The notes under the pieces were generated by a model. It saw only the letters and a list, made by a program, of their open reading frames with translations. It was not told the DNA's origin and did no database searches. A program made the position numbers and the translations under genes. Below, piece by piece: positions 25,601 to 35,876 of a stretch of 64,000 bases of DNA. Location: NCBI GenBank assembly GCA_905250115.1, contig CAJNOI010000108.1:133954-197953 (forward strand), read 5' to 3'. This DNA comes from Adineta steineri. Its lineage: Eukaryota; Rotifera; Eurotatoria; Adinetida; Adinetidae. Position 1 is the stretch's first letter. Every line of letters starts with the position of its first letter.

Positions 25601-27411
25601 ATTCAGGTCGTTTTTGTAATATAACATATCAACATTCTTGTTCATCTGGTTCAACTGCTTTAAATACATCAATTTGTTTATGTCCATTAAATAAATTTGG
25701 TTCAAAATGTTATTTACAACATAAATATTGTCAATCGAACAATAATTCATGTCAAAATAATGGTAAATGTATACCTTATAATTATCATACAAATCATGAT
25801 GATTTTATTTGTTTATGTCCTGAAAATTTTATGGGATCTTATTGTGAATATCAATCAAATAGAATCAATATTCACTTTAAAATCGATTCAATCCCATCAT
25901 TAATTTTTGCTCATTATATAATTTCACATCATGATAAAAAACATGAACGAATAACAATGTTTAAAAAAATTCCATTTGATCAGTATTCCATTGACTTATT
26001 TTATACAATTCCATTTAATTTATTATTTATTGAATTTGAAAAGAAATATTATCTTACTGTATTAAGAGAAAAATCTATTCGATTCGAAAATATTTCTACG
26101 AATATAAATCAAGATTATAAATGTGAAGATATTAAGAAATTTTTAAATTCAACAATACTTAATTATAAAAATCTTCGTCGATTCAAATATTATCAATTAC
26201 CATGTATAGAAAATTTCAAATTAAAATGTTTTTACGATGATAAATATATGTGTGTTTGTGATAAAAATCGATATTCAAATTGTTTTGATTTTGATCATGT
26301 GCCCTATGGTTGTCAAGGTAATAATTATTGTGAAAATAATGGCACATGTTTCCAAAATAATATAATTTGTCCATCAACTTCAGCATGTATATGTCAGAAA
26401 TGTTATTATGGAAGTAAATGTCAATTTAATAGCATAGGTTTTAGTACATCACTTGATGTTATATTTGGATATCATATTAAACCATTTATTTCGTTTACAA
26501 AACAATCCAAAGCAGTAAAAATAACAGCATCCATAACAATTCTTATGTTAATATTTAGTATTATTAATGGAGTGTTATCTATATTAACTTTTAAAAATAA
26601 ATCTTTACTTAAAGTAGGTTGTGGAATATATTTATTAACAAATTCAATTATATCAATATTAACAATAACTATATTTACAATAAAATATTTTCAACTTATT
26701 ATTTTTCAAATGAAAACTATAACAAATACATCATTTATTCATTTTAGTTGTATATTAACTGATATACTATTAAAAATTCTTCTTAGTTTTGGTGATTGGT
26801 TATATGCATGTGTAGCCATTGAAAGAACATTAGCTGCTACACAAGGAATACATTTTAATCAGTCAAAAAGTAAATATATAGCTAAATATGTTATACCGAT
26901 AATATTATTATTAATAAGTATATCTTATATTCATGATCCAATATCTCGTCGAATATTACATGATGATGATGATGAACAAAGAACATGGTGTATTCTTGAA
27001 TATTCAACAACTTTAAAAAAATATGATAAATTTATAAATTTATTTCATTTTTTAACACCATTTATAATTAATATATTATCTGCTATATGTGTTACTATTC
27101 AGGTATTCCGAATACGTTTAAAAACAAAGAAAAAATCTGCATATAAAAAACTTCTTTATACTCAAATTCAACAAAATAAACATCTTCTTATATCACCATG
27201 TATTTTAATATTATTATCTATTCCTCGTTTGATTATTTCATTTTTATCTGGATGTATGGATTCAATACGTAATCCATGGTTATATTTAATTGGATATTAT
27301 ATTTCATTTATTCCACCATTACTTATTATTATATTATTTATTTTACCTTCAAGAACATACAAACAGGAATTTATTTCTATTATACAAAAAATAAATTTTT
27401 TCTCAAAATAA
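22657..27411 (+). CDS. Mosaic receptor: LDLa and EGF modules plus 7TM GPCR
   Basis: One uninterrupted exon encodes 1584 aa. An alternative start at nt 22717 (MMHWQLLYS...) gives a cleaner signal peptide. The ectodomain (to about residue 1280) is Cys-rich. LDL-receptor class A-like modules lie near residues 203-235 (CLDWREICDGKIDC...) and 244-285, with weaker copies beyond. EGF-like modules include CLCPPNYFGDRC, GNHGQCF...CLCNQGYSGRFC (about 955-988), a third at about 1024-1065 and a fourth at about 1218-1258. Residues about 1287-1581 contain seven hydrophobic helices. After TM3 comes AIERT, in the place of the rhodopsin-family DRY/ERY motif. By family knowledge this is a class A-like GPCR with a ligand-binding modular ectodomain. 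Ligand and G-protein coupling are unknown. An AATAAA overlaps the stop codon at 27407. LDLa modules are also found on relaxin receptors and GRL101, but no LRRs are seen here. Confidence 0.85.
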   Translation: MKNYIYIYIMIISFYISKVIMMHWQLLYSIIVISMIIIKSNASLLYNTNDNSKTVFDCFDSYIIDDRNPKENVSFQTNYLIPYCRRPLSTDHINKIQGYIENTYTFKNLSLQGITSENLLQWSISLDIIEQYSIYLIKNDTKFDEFIFNNCSSLWFGSNCQYTFNLSMPIESFGDFVNYSFNAREQYERKILIHTCYPHLSGCYRGPEPMCLDWREICDGKIDCIGDNFGIDEEYCNELEIYECKEDEYRCHNGAQCIPREFFRDGRPSKDCLDGTDEAEYFRASASSNMAPFLTCIDSMLFRCEETTCREPQEFSCGDGSCFMFHPSFNLINYNPDACASTGRVAYYRQAIYKSAKRYPNDCYLILFCKLGFYDILQNDTYNITDCSYENLSSKNCTLEYLSFPLEPIFNGYFQPFYSTQYFNNPDYDKWPAYICTNPRLCLYLPNVVKHMKGLDCRPHPGFLNHDQSLSSRLKEDTKICALMGNINKYESNSSLFYCKKSDKYISKHRLIDGILDCYYDEDESYTHSCSLNDTQRFNCTPETKCLSPIGIGIDKPQCENAEDEKIDNDETFIYTRLCNDIHHYEELSREDNETDETDCKWWPCNTPYTRCDNFFQCANGIDELNCPNVNCNINEFKCEIINSTNDYYCIPQEYIYEKSVDCINHDFSDNNKLWRTIFYSNNLTININQEYISWKEKTCLTKNDICDGSSANDQQLICNIVEKENICINYPFSVDLYNNGTLCNIVKNHYFRYPKFYYFSTWNLGYFPTIINETSLTSQQFIHIKPKKPLEINTSIELIEYCNRGIVIFEGKSYEKKCLCPPNYFGDRCQWQNQRVSLTLQIRPVGSHEYKLSIYDIFIYLIDDENQIIHNYEVINYISSINCNTKYNRYLLYPDQPKNVNHTYSIRIDIYEKLASLNYYGSRSLSIPFPFLPVNRISTQIRIPSEKSQPLTNCSIQCGNHGQCFNYIDTTNEFCLCNQGYSGRFCNITYQHSCSSGSTALNTSICLCPLNKFGSKCYLQHKYCQSNNNSCQNNGKCIPYNYHTNHDDFICLCPENFMGSYCEYQSNRINIHFKIDSIPSLIFAHYIISHHDKKHERITMFKKIPFDQYSIDLFYTIPFNLLFIEFEKKYYLTVLREKSIRFENISTNINQDYKCEDIKKFLNSTILNYKNLRRFKYYQLPCIENFKLKCFYDDKYMCVCDKNRYSNCFDFDHVPYGCQGNNYCENNGTCFQNNIICPSTSACICQKCYYGSKCQFNSIGFSTSLDVIFGYHIKPFISFTKQSKAVKITASITILMLIFSIINGVLSILTFKNKSLLKVGCGIYLLTNSIISILTITIFTIKYFQLIIFQMKTITNTSFIHFSCILTDILLKILLSFGDWLYACVAIERTLAATQGIHFNQSKSKYIAKYVIPIILLLISISYIHDPISRRILHDDDDEQRTWCILEYSTTLKKYDKFINLFHFLTPFIINILSAICVTIQVFRIRLKTKKKSAYKKLLYTQIQQNKHLLISPCILILLSIPRLIISFLSGCMDSIRNPWLYLIGYYISFIPPLLIIILFILPSRTYKQEFISIIQKINFFSK

Positions 27412-28890
27412 AAATAACATTTTTTTATTAGCTTGAGAAGACCCTCTGACCATGTCGGACCTAAAGAAACAGTTAAGCTAACAAACTTGAAGCAGTTTAT
27501 GAAAGCAAGAGAAAGATTCAACGGATTGCACTAAGTTGGCAGACAGACATGCTCTGTCTGAGTCACACATGGAGAGAAGGAAAATGCAAGCAGGAACAGG
27601 AGAAGCACGGTTATCAAGCATTACTCATTTGAAGTTGTTATTGTTCTTTCTCTTTTTTCCTCTTATTTTTCATAGTCAACATTCATCTCTTCCTTTTTCG
27701 GTTCTCATCTTTTTTTTGTCAACATGACCTTTCAAAGTAATATTGCTCGGATACTTAAAAACTTTCTAGAAATTGAGCGAAGCATGTTAGTCCTCTTCAT
27801 TATATACTGCTACTGAATCTGAAGTACCGTGGGACATCATCCACTCGCGTGCTTTCTCTAATATATTAACATGACATACAAATCTTCTCGATTTATATAG
27901 ACATTGTATACGTTTCCTCATTCCACCATAAATTTCGAATATAAACGTGCAGAATATATTCTTTAAATCAATAGTCGAATGTACTTATGTTAATATTATT
28001 AACTTTTATTCTTTTCTTTTAAATAAAATAAATTTGAATTTGATAAATTCTATAAGTACTTGATTAATAATGGATAGTATACTGATTGATGTTCAAACAA
28101 AGATATGGTATTAATAGATCTATATAGGAATAATATTATTATATTAAAATTTTCTAATATAAATAGAAAATTTTCGATCTTATACAATCATTTTCAACCT
28201 ATAAGTGATAATACAAAAAAAAAGTCTCAAAATATTATATTTTTCATACATTATTACATTAAAGTAGTGTTCTAACTTAAGTAAATTGTTATTATGGTTT
28301 GTGTTTATTAATAGTTGAATTTCAATATAGACACACATAAGAGGTAAATGAGATACTCTGTATCTCGCTCTCAAAGTCGTTCATTGTATCGAAGTGAATT
28401 ATTTCTCTTTCATGGATAGTAATAAAAGAAATTTTGGATGAACTATTCTCTATTTGTGATAGAACTCTATTATCCGTTTGTCTGTAATTATTCTCTTGTA
28501 CAGATAATTCATCTTGACAATATGAATAAGAATATCATGTTGTTCATATTTATTATTATTGAAGATAAAGAAAACATGAGAAAAAATAATAATAGGTAAG
28601 TATTTAGAGATTTGTTCATCTATTAAGTGATGAATAGAAATCAACAAATTCAGTTCAAGTTCGAATCGAAACAAATCTTGAAAATATTTTCTCATCTAAA
28701 ATGATTCACTTAAATAGCTCAGTTGTATACGATCTATAACAGACGATTGTGATTCTAGACATGTTAAGAGAAATATAAGTCAGAAGAATTCAATTGTAAA
28801 AGGATTTATTTTTAAATAAGATGAAAAGAAAAAAATGACAAAAAAAGTAAAGTGTTTCATTAGAATTTATTTGATTACAAAAAAATAATT
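27412..28890. other. Intergenic, 1.5 kb
   Basis: No supported gene was found. The region from 27430 to 27620 has a more balanced base composition than the AT-rich flanks and may be a relic of a mobile element or an old exon. The longest open frames have no recognisable domain. Confidence 0.45.
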
Positions 28891-30445
28891 TCAATTAACA
28901 TCAACATCAAACTTCACTATTTGATTATCCTGACTATCAGCGATATATAGATTTCCTTCTCCATCTAATGATATAGCTTCGGGTGTATTGAACAGAATTG
29001 GTGGGTGTTCGGAATTTCCTCCATTCATAACAATGTAACATTTTGTAGACCCTTTTGACCAGCGCACTATTCGCCTATGGTGAGAGTCTGACACATATAC
29101 ATTACCAAAATGATCGACAGCCATTCCGCACGGATAAAATGTCGGTGAGTGACTATATTCTGGAATTTGTTCCTTTGCAACAATAATCCTTCTTTTGCAT
29201 TTTTTATCCATTTTGTGACACGACCATATTCATGATCAGATACATAAATCGAATATTGTTCATCAACAAAAATATAAGTAGGATTATTTAGTTGATCCGT
29301 GTTATATCCACACCCATTTTCACCTGCTACAGTTGTTACCTTTGTCTCTCCTTGTTTCAGTCGTTTAACACTATGTGTCTCTCCTTCTGAAACATAAATA
29401 TTTCCATCATTATCGATTGTTACACCGTTACATTTAATTTCGTCGATAATTATTTTCGGATCTATAAGTTTTTGACGAGACCATTGTACTACACGTTCGT
29501 TTCCTTGATCACAAATAATGAGTAAATTATTTTTTTTATCAACAGTTACGTCTGATGGATTGTCTAATTGATTTAATTTATTTCCTTGTTTGTTTCCACC
29601 AGCAACGACTTCACCACTTTTTTCACCGAATTTCCATCCAACAATCCGGCCACTATTATATTGAGTAATATAAATCGTTTGGTTATCATCATCAATATAG
29701 ATTCCTCGAGTTAAACTAACTTGATTTAAGTTAGTTCCATACCCATTTCCACCAGCGACAATAGAAAAATCTAATTTCCATTTAAGATAATTATTATTTG
29801 ACATAGAAGTAAATGATGATTCTATTAGAAAAATAAATTAAAATAAATATTTATCAGATATTGACAGTCATTCCTCTTTACTAACGATTGTATCTATGAA
29901 ATATCTTTCTAATTCTTAAAAAATATTGTAACATTCTATCGATTATTTTCTATCATATGTCAGAATATAGTTCAAGATATATCGTAAAATTCGAACTCGA
30001 ACTATAATTTAATTGAACAACACATGAAACACAAATTGATGGTATTGATTTAGTCAATAAATTATCTTTTCTCTAATGTTTATCGCACAAAAATTTACCT
30101 TCTGTTGCTGTTGTTGTTGTAGTTATTATCGTTGTTGTTATTGTCGTTATTTGTGATGTATTTTTATTTTTTATCATAATAAAAGGTAATAAAATAGTTA
30201 TTGATACTATAATTAAAATAATAATAACACCAAATGTAATCCATACGAGTTCTTTTCTCTTTAGAATATTTATATATCTAAACAAAAAAATGACTTTTAT
30301 TTTTTTTTAGAGTTCTAAATTCACATACGATATTCTTGATTGATTAGTTGATGCTGGAGTTATTTTATCACTAATCGAATGAAACTAAAACAATCAAAAT
30401 AATATTAGCATTATAGTTTGCTTTGTAAATTACATCATCATTCAT
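28891..30445 (-). pseudogene. Membrane-anchored NHL-repeat protein with one frameshift
   Basis: Exons on the minus strand: 30434-30445 (encodes MNDD), 30329-30384, 30099-30277 and 28891-29821. Phases agree at all three junctions. The order is a short cytoplasmic N-terminus, one transmembrane helix (about residues 33-57, rich in I/V/L), a Thr-rich stalk, then NHL-type beta-propeller repeats. The repeats show motifs such as PSDVTVDKKNNLLI, DNDGNIYVSE, DHFGNVYVSDS and DGEGNLYIADS. Near nt 29188 the propeller continues in another frame. The two halves are collinear and match NHL spacing if one base was lost, and the total exon length is one short of a multiple of three. This is either a recent pseudogene, a sequencing error or a slippage site. 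NHL propellers usually bind protein, carbohydrate or RNA; a surface role is inference. TTTATT (a minus-strand AATAAA) lies 20 bp past the stop. Confidence 0.75.
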
Positions 30446-33038
30446 GATTGATATTGTAATTGAATTTTCTTAAATGATAATCTATAAAAATTACAATATA
30501 TAAATGATTCTTGCAAATTATACTCAGACATTTATCGAGAGAAAATAATTCATTTCCAAATGTTCTTATATTAATTTAAGATAATAAATGAACGATACAA
30601 GAATATTTTATTTTATATTTTTTATCCAATAGAAATTTTTTCAAATATTATTATTATTTTATCGTAGATTAACAGTTGTTATCTAGAAAAAACAACATAA
30701 TAAATAACATTTATTGTTCATGATATTTTATCTCATTAAATCCAAATCTAAAGTACGTCAAATTTCATAGGTTAAAATTCGTTTCTACTTCTAGTCTAGC
30801 ATTAATTTTCAATTTTACATTGATCAATTGATTGATTTGATTCATTTTAAACTAGAAAAGACCAGGAAAATGTTAACACATCGTCTAAAAAATTGGTCAA
30901 ACTTAAATCAATATACTTCTATATTATTTTACAATTAACAAGAAAGTGTTTTCGAATTAAATTAGATACATTTATCGGTGATCTTTAAGGAGAAGATAAT
31001 TAAATATAGGATTTTTTACTAAATATCATTGTAAAAACCATATGATAATTCAATTTATGAGAGTTAGTTTTAGAGATGAAATCAGGATCTTTAGTAGTTT
31101 TTAAAAATGCATATCAATCATTTAACTAAAAATAGAATTGATATTACTATTCATTTCAAAAATAAAGGCAAATGGATATTTCTTCAAACTGAATTAAATA
31201 CATCAAATTTCTATTTCAGAAGTATATGAGCTAATTTAAAACGATGAAAGTTAATTCTATGCGTATCGATTTAAATAATGATAATCACTAAAATTTGAAT
31301 ATTTTTTATTTTTTGCTTTACAAATTGTCTATCGTGTTTAAGCGAAGTAAAAACAAGTTTAGTTTGTCAATTAAATTGGTAGACATATTTCTTATATGTT
31401 TTTGAAAACAAAATCATTCTTGAAATAACAATTTCATTGACGTATATTATTGAGTGCATATATTAATAAAAACAAAAATTTACTCGTTGCTTTTTTCAAC
31501 ATTTGTCTTGAACAAAATGATGCCATATGTGACTTATCATCTGCTGCAAATAGTGAATATAGAAGAAATATTATAATCTCCTATGTAAAATGCGGAAACC
31601 AATATCCTTAACTAATATTGAATGTAATTAACGTTAAAAAACATTGAAAATTAATATTTTTTAGAGGGAAATGCAAAGTTTCATGAGAGAAAAAATATTG
31701 TATTAGGATAAAGTAATTTCTCATGCTTTTTCACATCGAATTTCTACGAATACAATTAATATTTATTTTGATGATGATTAATTTTACATTGTTTTCTCAA
31801 TGAAAAAGAAAAACATTCTCATTAGAAATTTTTTTTAATTATATTATTGAAATGAATTAATCAATAAAATAATACCGATGAATAACTGATCTTTGTTTAA
31901 TCTTATTAAAAGAACGTTCTATCTGTCAATGGAATCAAGATCGATCTTTCAATACAACTCTACAAGAATAATATCGATATATTAGAATTAGTTAAAGCGT
32001 AATTGTTGCTCTATTATATTATTATAAGATGTTAAAAATGAAACTTTTTTCTTATTCATGTTTCTTTCTCTTTCTTTTTTGTATGGAGATGTAAACGGAG
32101 TTCTAGAACACTTCACATATGATTCGAAGAAACCGATGTAGAAGAAATGCTATAGGATTGTCTGAAAAGCTCGTGCAATTGTACTTTAATTATATGAATG
32201 AAATGCTTAGTTTATATTGATATGGAAAGCGTGAATTTCTAATATGGTAAAGATCTTCTCGACTATTTGCTCATTTTGTGGAAGAAAATTTGTTTTCACG
32301 ACCGTATCTATTCATAGGAATTATTTAGTTTAGCAGTTAAAAATAGAATACGAAATAAATAGTATCCAACTGCAACCACCCCCAAAATATTGAAGCTGTG
32401 GAACGTATTATAATACATGATCGATAAATTTCTGTTCGCTACGTAGCCAATACGTTGAGCAGTCACTTAGCTATGCGTAAGATCTATATTTATTGGCTAC
32501 CGAAATTCTTGACTCCACTTCAGTATGTTAACCAAAATGGGTGCGAGTGTTCTCCAGAGATTAACAAGTGACACCCACACCCTCAAACAATATCTTTCGT
32601 AGTCTAAATCCGAGATTAAAGAATTATAAACGATTATTCATCAAAATATAAAACAAAAGCTATAGTTCGTCAAATCTTTAATATATCTAAATTTATTAAT
32701 ACACCACGAATAAATAATTATTCTTTTCTTATTTTTTTTCGATCTTTCCTCTTTTTCAGATTGTTTTATTCCTCAACCACTATTTAAGATAATATTTTTT
32801 TCTTATTTTTTTTTATTACACGTAACACTCTCGTAAAGAATTAAAACTATAAATATGTCTGACAAGGTCATTTATACACGTACGTATGAATATGTGATCT
32901 CTTGTCAGTCGGCTGTGTCCATTACGTATTTATTATTTATAAGTTGTTCTTTGTACGCGCGCTTGAGACACGAAAAGATAGACTTAATTTAAAAAATAAT
33001 TGAACAAAAGATTGTTTCATTTATTCATTAACTATTTT
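30446..33038. other. Intergenic, 2.6 kb
   Basis: No exon could be supported on either strand; most of it is very AT-rich. Near 32380-32600 the composition shifts. That part holds a 10-bp inverted repeat (GTAGCCAATA at 32443, TATTGGCTAC at 32491) and a C-rich string ACACCCACACCC at about 32571. Confidence 0.5.
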
Positions 33039-35876
33039 TTATAATTTATTTTTTACAGCTGCAATACTCTCGTTTACAATTTTTATATGAGGATGAGTTG
33101 GAGGTAATGCACGTTGGAGTATGTTCAGAGCGCGTTCATAATATGAAAGTGCTTTCGAATAGTCGTTCATATTGTAATACGACGTACCGATGAAGATGTA
33201 TGAAGGTGCTAAATCTGGATGATTTGGAGAAAGAGTTTTTTGTTTAATTTCAACATCTTTTTCGTGAGCTGAGAGTGCTTTTGAGTACTCTCTCATCTTA
33301 TAAAACATACTGCCGATGTTTCTGTATGAAGTTGCCAAATCAGGATCATTTGAAGGAACCATCTTTTCTCGAATTTCAAGTGCTTTTTCGTAAAATGAAA
33401 GTGCTTTTGAGTACTCTCCCATGTACTCATATACATTACCGATGTTGCTGTATGAAGTAGCCAATAAAGGATGATTTGAACGAAGAGTTTTTTGATAGAT
33501 ATCAAGCGCTTTTTCGTGAGATGAAAGTGCTTTTGAGTACTCTTTCATCTCGCCATACGCCAAACCAATGTTATTGTATGAAATAGCCAATGAAGGATGA
33601 TTTGAAGGAAGAGTTTTTTGATCAATTTTAAATGCGTTTTTGAAAAATAAAAGTGCTTTTGAGTACTCTCCCATGCTGTTATATACACTACCAATGTTGC
33701 TGTATGAAGTACCCAAAAGTGGATGATCTGAAGGAAAAAGTTTCTGATAGATTTCAAATGCTTTTTCGTGAGATGACAGTGCTTTTGAGTACTCTCCCGT
33801 ATTGTCATACGCCAAACCAATGTTATTGTATGAAGTAGCAAGATCGGGATGATTTGAAGGAAGAGTTTTTCGTTGGATTTCAATTGCTTTTTCGTGATAT
33901 GAAAGTGCTTTCAAGTACTCTTCCATCTTGTTATATACACAGGCGATGTTGTTGTACGAAGTAGCGAAATCAGGATGGTTTGAAGGAAGAGATTTTTGGA
34001 AGATTTCAAATGCTTGTTCATAATATGAAAGTGCTTTCGAATACTCTCCCATGCCGTTATATATCGTACCGATGTTGTTATATGAGGTAGCCAAATAAGG
34101 ATGATTTAGAGGAAGACTTTTTTGTTGGAGTTCGAGTTCTTTTTCGTAATATGAAAGTGCTTTTAAATACTCTCCCATATTGTAATACAAACCACCGATG
34201 CTGTTGTATGAAGCAGCCAATGAAAGATGATTTAAAGGAAGGGTTTTTTGTTTAATTTCAAGTGCTTCTTCGTAATATAAAAGTGCTTTTGGGTACTCTC
34301 CTATATTGTTATACACTAAACCGATGTTGTTGTATGAAATAGCCAAATGAGGATAATTTGAAGGAAGGTTTTTTTGATAGATTTCAAGGCCTTGTCTGAA
34401 ATACCAAATAGCCTTTTTGTAATCACCTTGGTGATTTGTGGCATGTCCCAGGCCAAGATAATACGGCGCTTTTTCACCCTGATCAGATGTCTGTTCTAGT
34501 AATATGTTATAGAGTTCCTCAGCTTTATTAAATTGACCAATTCTAAGCAATAATGCACCCAATTTCTGCCGCCCTGTATCACCACTAGCTTCTTCTCGTA
34601 TCCGATCAGTAAGTAATCGTAGTTGTTGATCATCATCCGATGTTAATTGTAATTCAACTTCATAAAGTTGATTCTCATTGTCCATTTGTTGAATTGCAAC
34701 CACTCGAAAGACGGTGTGCATTGAGAAGAGGATTTCATCTTCGTCCTTAAGAGCACTCACCTCCTTGACGGAAGCGAATGGTGCTGATTTAACACAAGGA
34801 TCAATGGACATCTTAAAAAGAATTCCCACCTTGTCCGATTCTGTTATAGCAATGCGGGCATAACCGATGGATAATACTTTATCTTTACTGGTGGACACGA
34901 AGTTGTTAAATGATATTAATCCGCCTTGTGTTTTCTGAAGTTTTTCGAAGTCTGATTTCAATAGACCTTGTCCTCGATAAACTACAAAGGGCTTTTTGTC
35001 ATAATTACTGACTTGGTGTTCATATAACTGTTGAATCTGTTCGTGTACATCACGTAGAAGAAACCCCATAGTAATAATTTTATCGGCGTCCAGTGTTCGA
35101 AGCCCATAATTGAGCATAGAATAGATATTCGATGGAAAAGTATACCACCAAATAGCTAATTTAGCATGGTATTCTTTCTCAAAACGGTCAATATTTTTTT
35201 TCGACATGTAGTCATGATCTCGACAGTAAGCAATAAACTGTTTGATGGCTCGTTCATCATGTTTCAGATTAAGAATAATTTCTTTGAATAACTGTGTATA
35301 CATAAAAGTCGGATCCAATCGATTTAAATTATCAGTTGACTTCATGTCATTTACTGTAACGAAGCTCATAGCAATCGAGTCTTGATGATATTGCTTAATA
35401 TCCGATTGCAATCCTTGACATATATCATCAATGTTGGCATGAATGCTCTTGATTTTTTTCCATTTTTTTGTCATTTCTTCATGTAGGGGTTTAAAATCAT
35501 TGAAGATATAAACACCAATCAGCTGCGGAATATCATTGATGAGAGGCATTATTTGTTGAAATATAGTATCTTTAACAACGAGAAAAGACTTGATGTCTTC
35601 TTGAGCATCTGTAAGAAAGTCGATGCATGCATCTCGTTGCGTAAAGACATTGACATCACCAGTAATAGTTTGTATTTGTTTTAATGCATTTTTATAATCT
35701 TCGTTTGTATGGTCGATGCTGGTATCTACCCATAGGAAAAGGTAGCTTTGTGCCGAACGTTGTCGTGGTTGTCGGATATTGGATGATGTCGTTGATTTGG
35801 GTGATGCAACAGCATTTTGATTTGATTCTGATTGGCTCATTCTCATCTTTTTGTGATTTGATTTTGATCCGCTCAT
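33039..35876 (-). CDS. Arginine-type mono-ADP-ribosyltransferase fused to TPR repeats
   Basis: Single exon, 945 aa, starting at the first ATG (35876); an open frame upstream has only a GTG. Residues about 40-230 form a predicted alpha/beta region (YLFLWVDTSID..., then GVYIFND) that I cannot name. The ART domain follows, with the R-S-E signature: Arg301 in VYRGQG, Ser-Thr-Ser at 328-330 (FVSTS), and an E-x-E at 379-381 (KDEDEILF). In this family these residues bind NAD+ and transfer ADP-ribose to arginine or a related acceptor. The C-terminal half has eleven 42-residue TPR units of kinesin-light-chain type (consensus SYNNIGxVYxxMGEYSKAL). These probably select partners. There is no signal peptide or membrane segment, so it is likely cytosolic. 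Related vertebrate ARTs are secreted or GPI-linked and lack TPRs. A TTTATT (poly(A) signal on minus) lies just past the stop. Confidence 0.88.
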   Translation of the reverse strand: MSGSKSNHKKMRMSQSESNQNAVASPKSTTSSNIRQPRQRSAQSYLFLWVDTSIDHTNEDYKNALKQIQTITGDVNVFTQRDACIDFLTDAQEDIKSFLVVKDTIFQQIMPLINDIPQLIGVYIFNDFKPLHEEMTKKWKKIKSIHANIDDICQGLQSDIKQYHQDSIAMSFVTVNDMKSTDNLNRLDPTFMYTQLFKEIILNLKHDERAIKQFIAYCRDHDYMSKKNIDRFEKEYHAKLAIWWYTFPSNIYSMLNYGLRTLDADKIITMGFLLRDVHEQIQQLYEHQVSNYDKKPFVVYRGQGLLKSDFEKLQKTQGGLISFNNFVSTSKDKVLSIGYARIAITESDKVGILFKMSIDPCVKSAPFASVKEVSALKDEDEILFSMHTVFRVVAIQQMDNENQLYEVELQLTSDDDQQLRLLTDRIREEASGDTGRQKLGALLLRIGQFNKAEELYNILLEQTSDQGEKAPYYLGLGHATNHQGDYKKAIWYFRQGLEIYQKNLPSNYPHLAISYNNIGLVYNNIGEYPKALLYYEEALEIKQKTLPLNHLSLAASYNSIGGLYYNMGEYLKALSYYEKELELQQKSLPLNHPYLATSYNNIGTIYNGMGEYSKALSYYEQAFEIFQKSLPSNHPDFATSYNNIACVYNKMEEYLKALSYHEKAIEIQRKTLPSNHPDLATSYNNIGLAYDNTGEYSKALSSHEKAFEIYQKLFPSDHPLLGTSYSNIGSVYNSMGEYSKALLFFKNAFKIDQKTLPSNHPSLAISYNNIGLAYGEMKEYSKALSSHEKALDIYQKTLRSNHPLLATSYSNIGNVYEYMGEYSKALSFYEKALEIREKMVPSNDPDLATSYRNIGSMFYKMREYSKALSAHEKDVEIKQKTLSPNHPDLAPSYIFIGTSYYNMNDYSKALSYYERALNILQRALPPTHPHIKIVNESIAAVKNKL
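33060..34445 (-). repeat. Eleven 126-bp TPR-coding units
   Basis: The minus-strand frame repeats every 126 bp. Each unit carries the plus-strand string AGTACTCTCCCAT or a close variant, and a codon run for SNHPxLATSYNNIG. Units near 33400-34100 are the most alike at the DNA level, which suggests recent expansion or conversion. Confidence 0.85.

Noticed and set aside
27536..27727. Short open frame in the gap after the GPCR
   Set aside because: It ends in a hydrophobic T-rich string, has no homologous feature and shows no splice partners.
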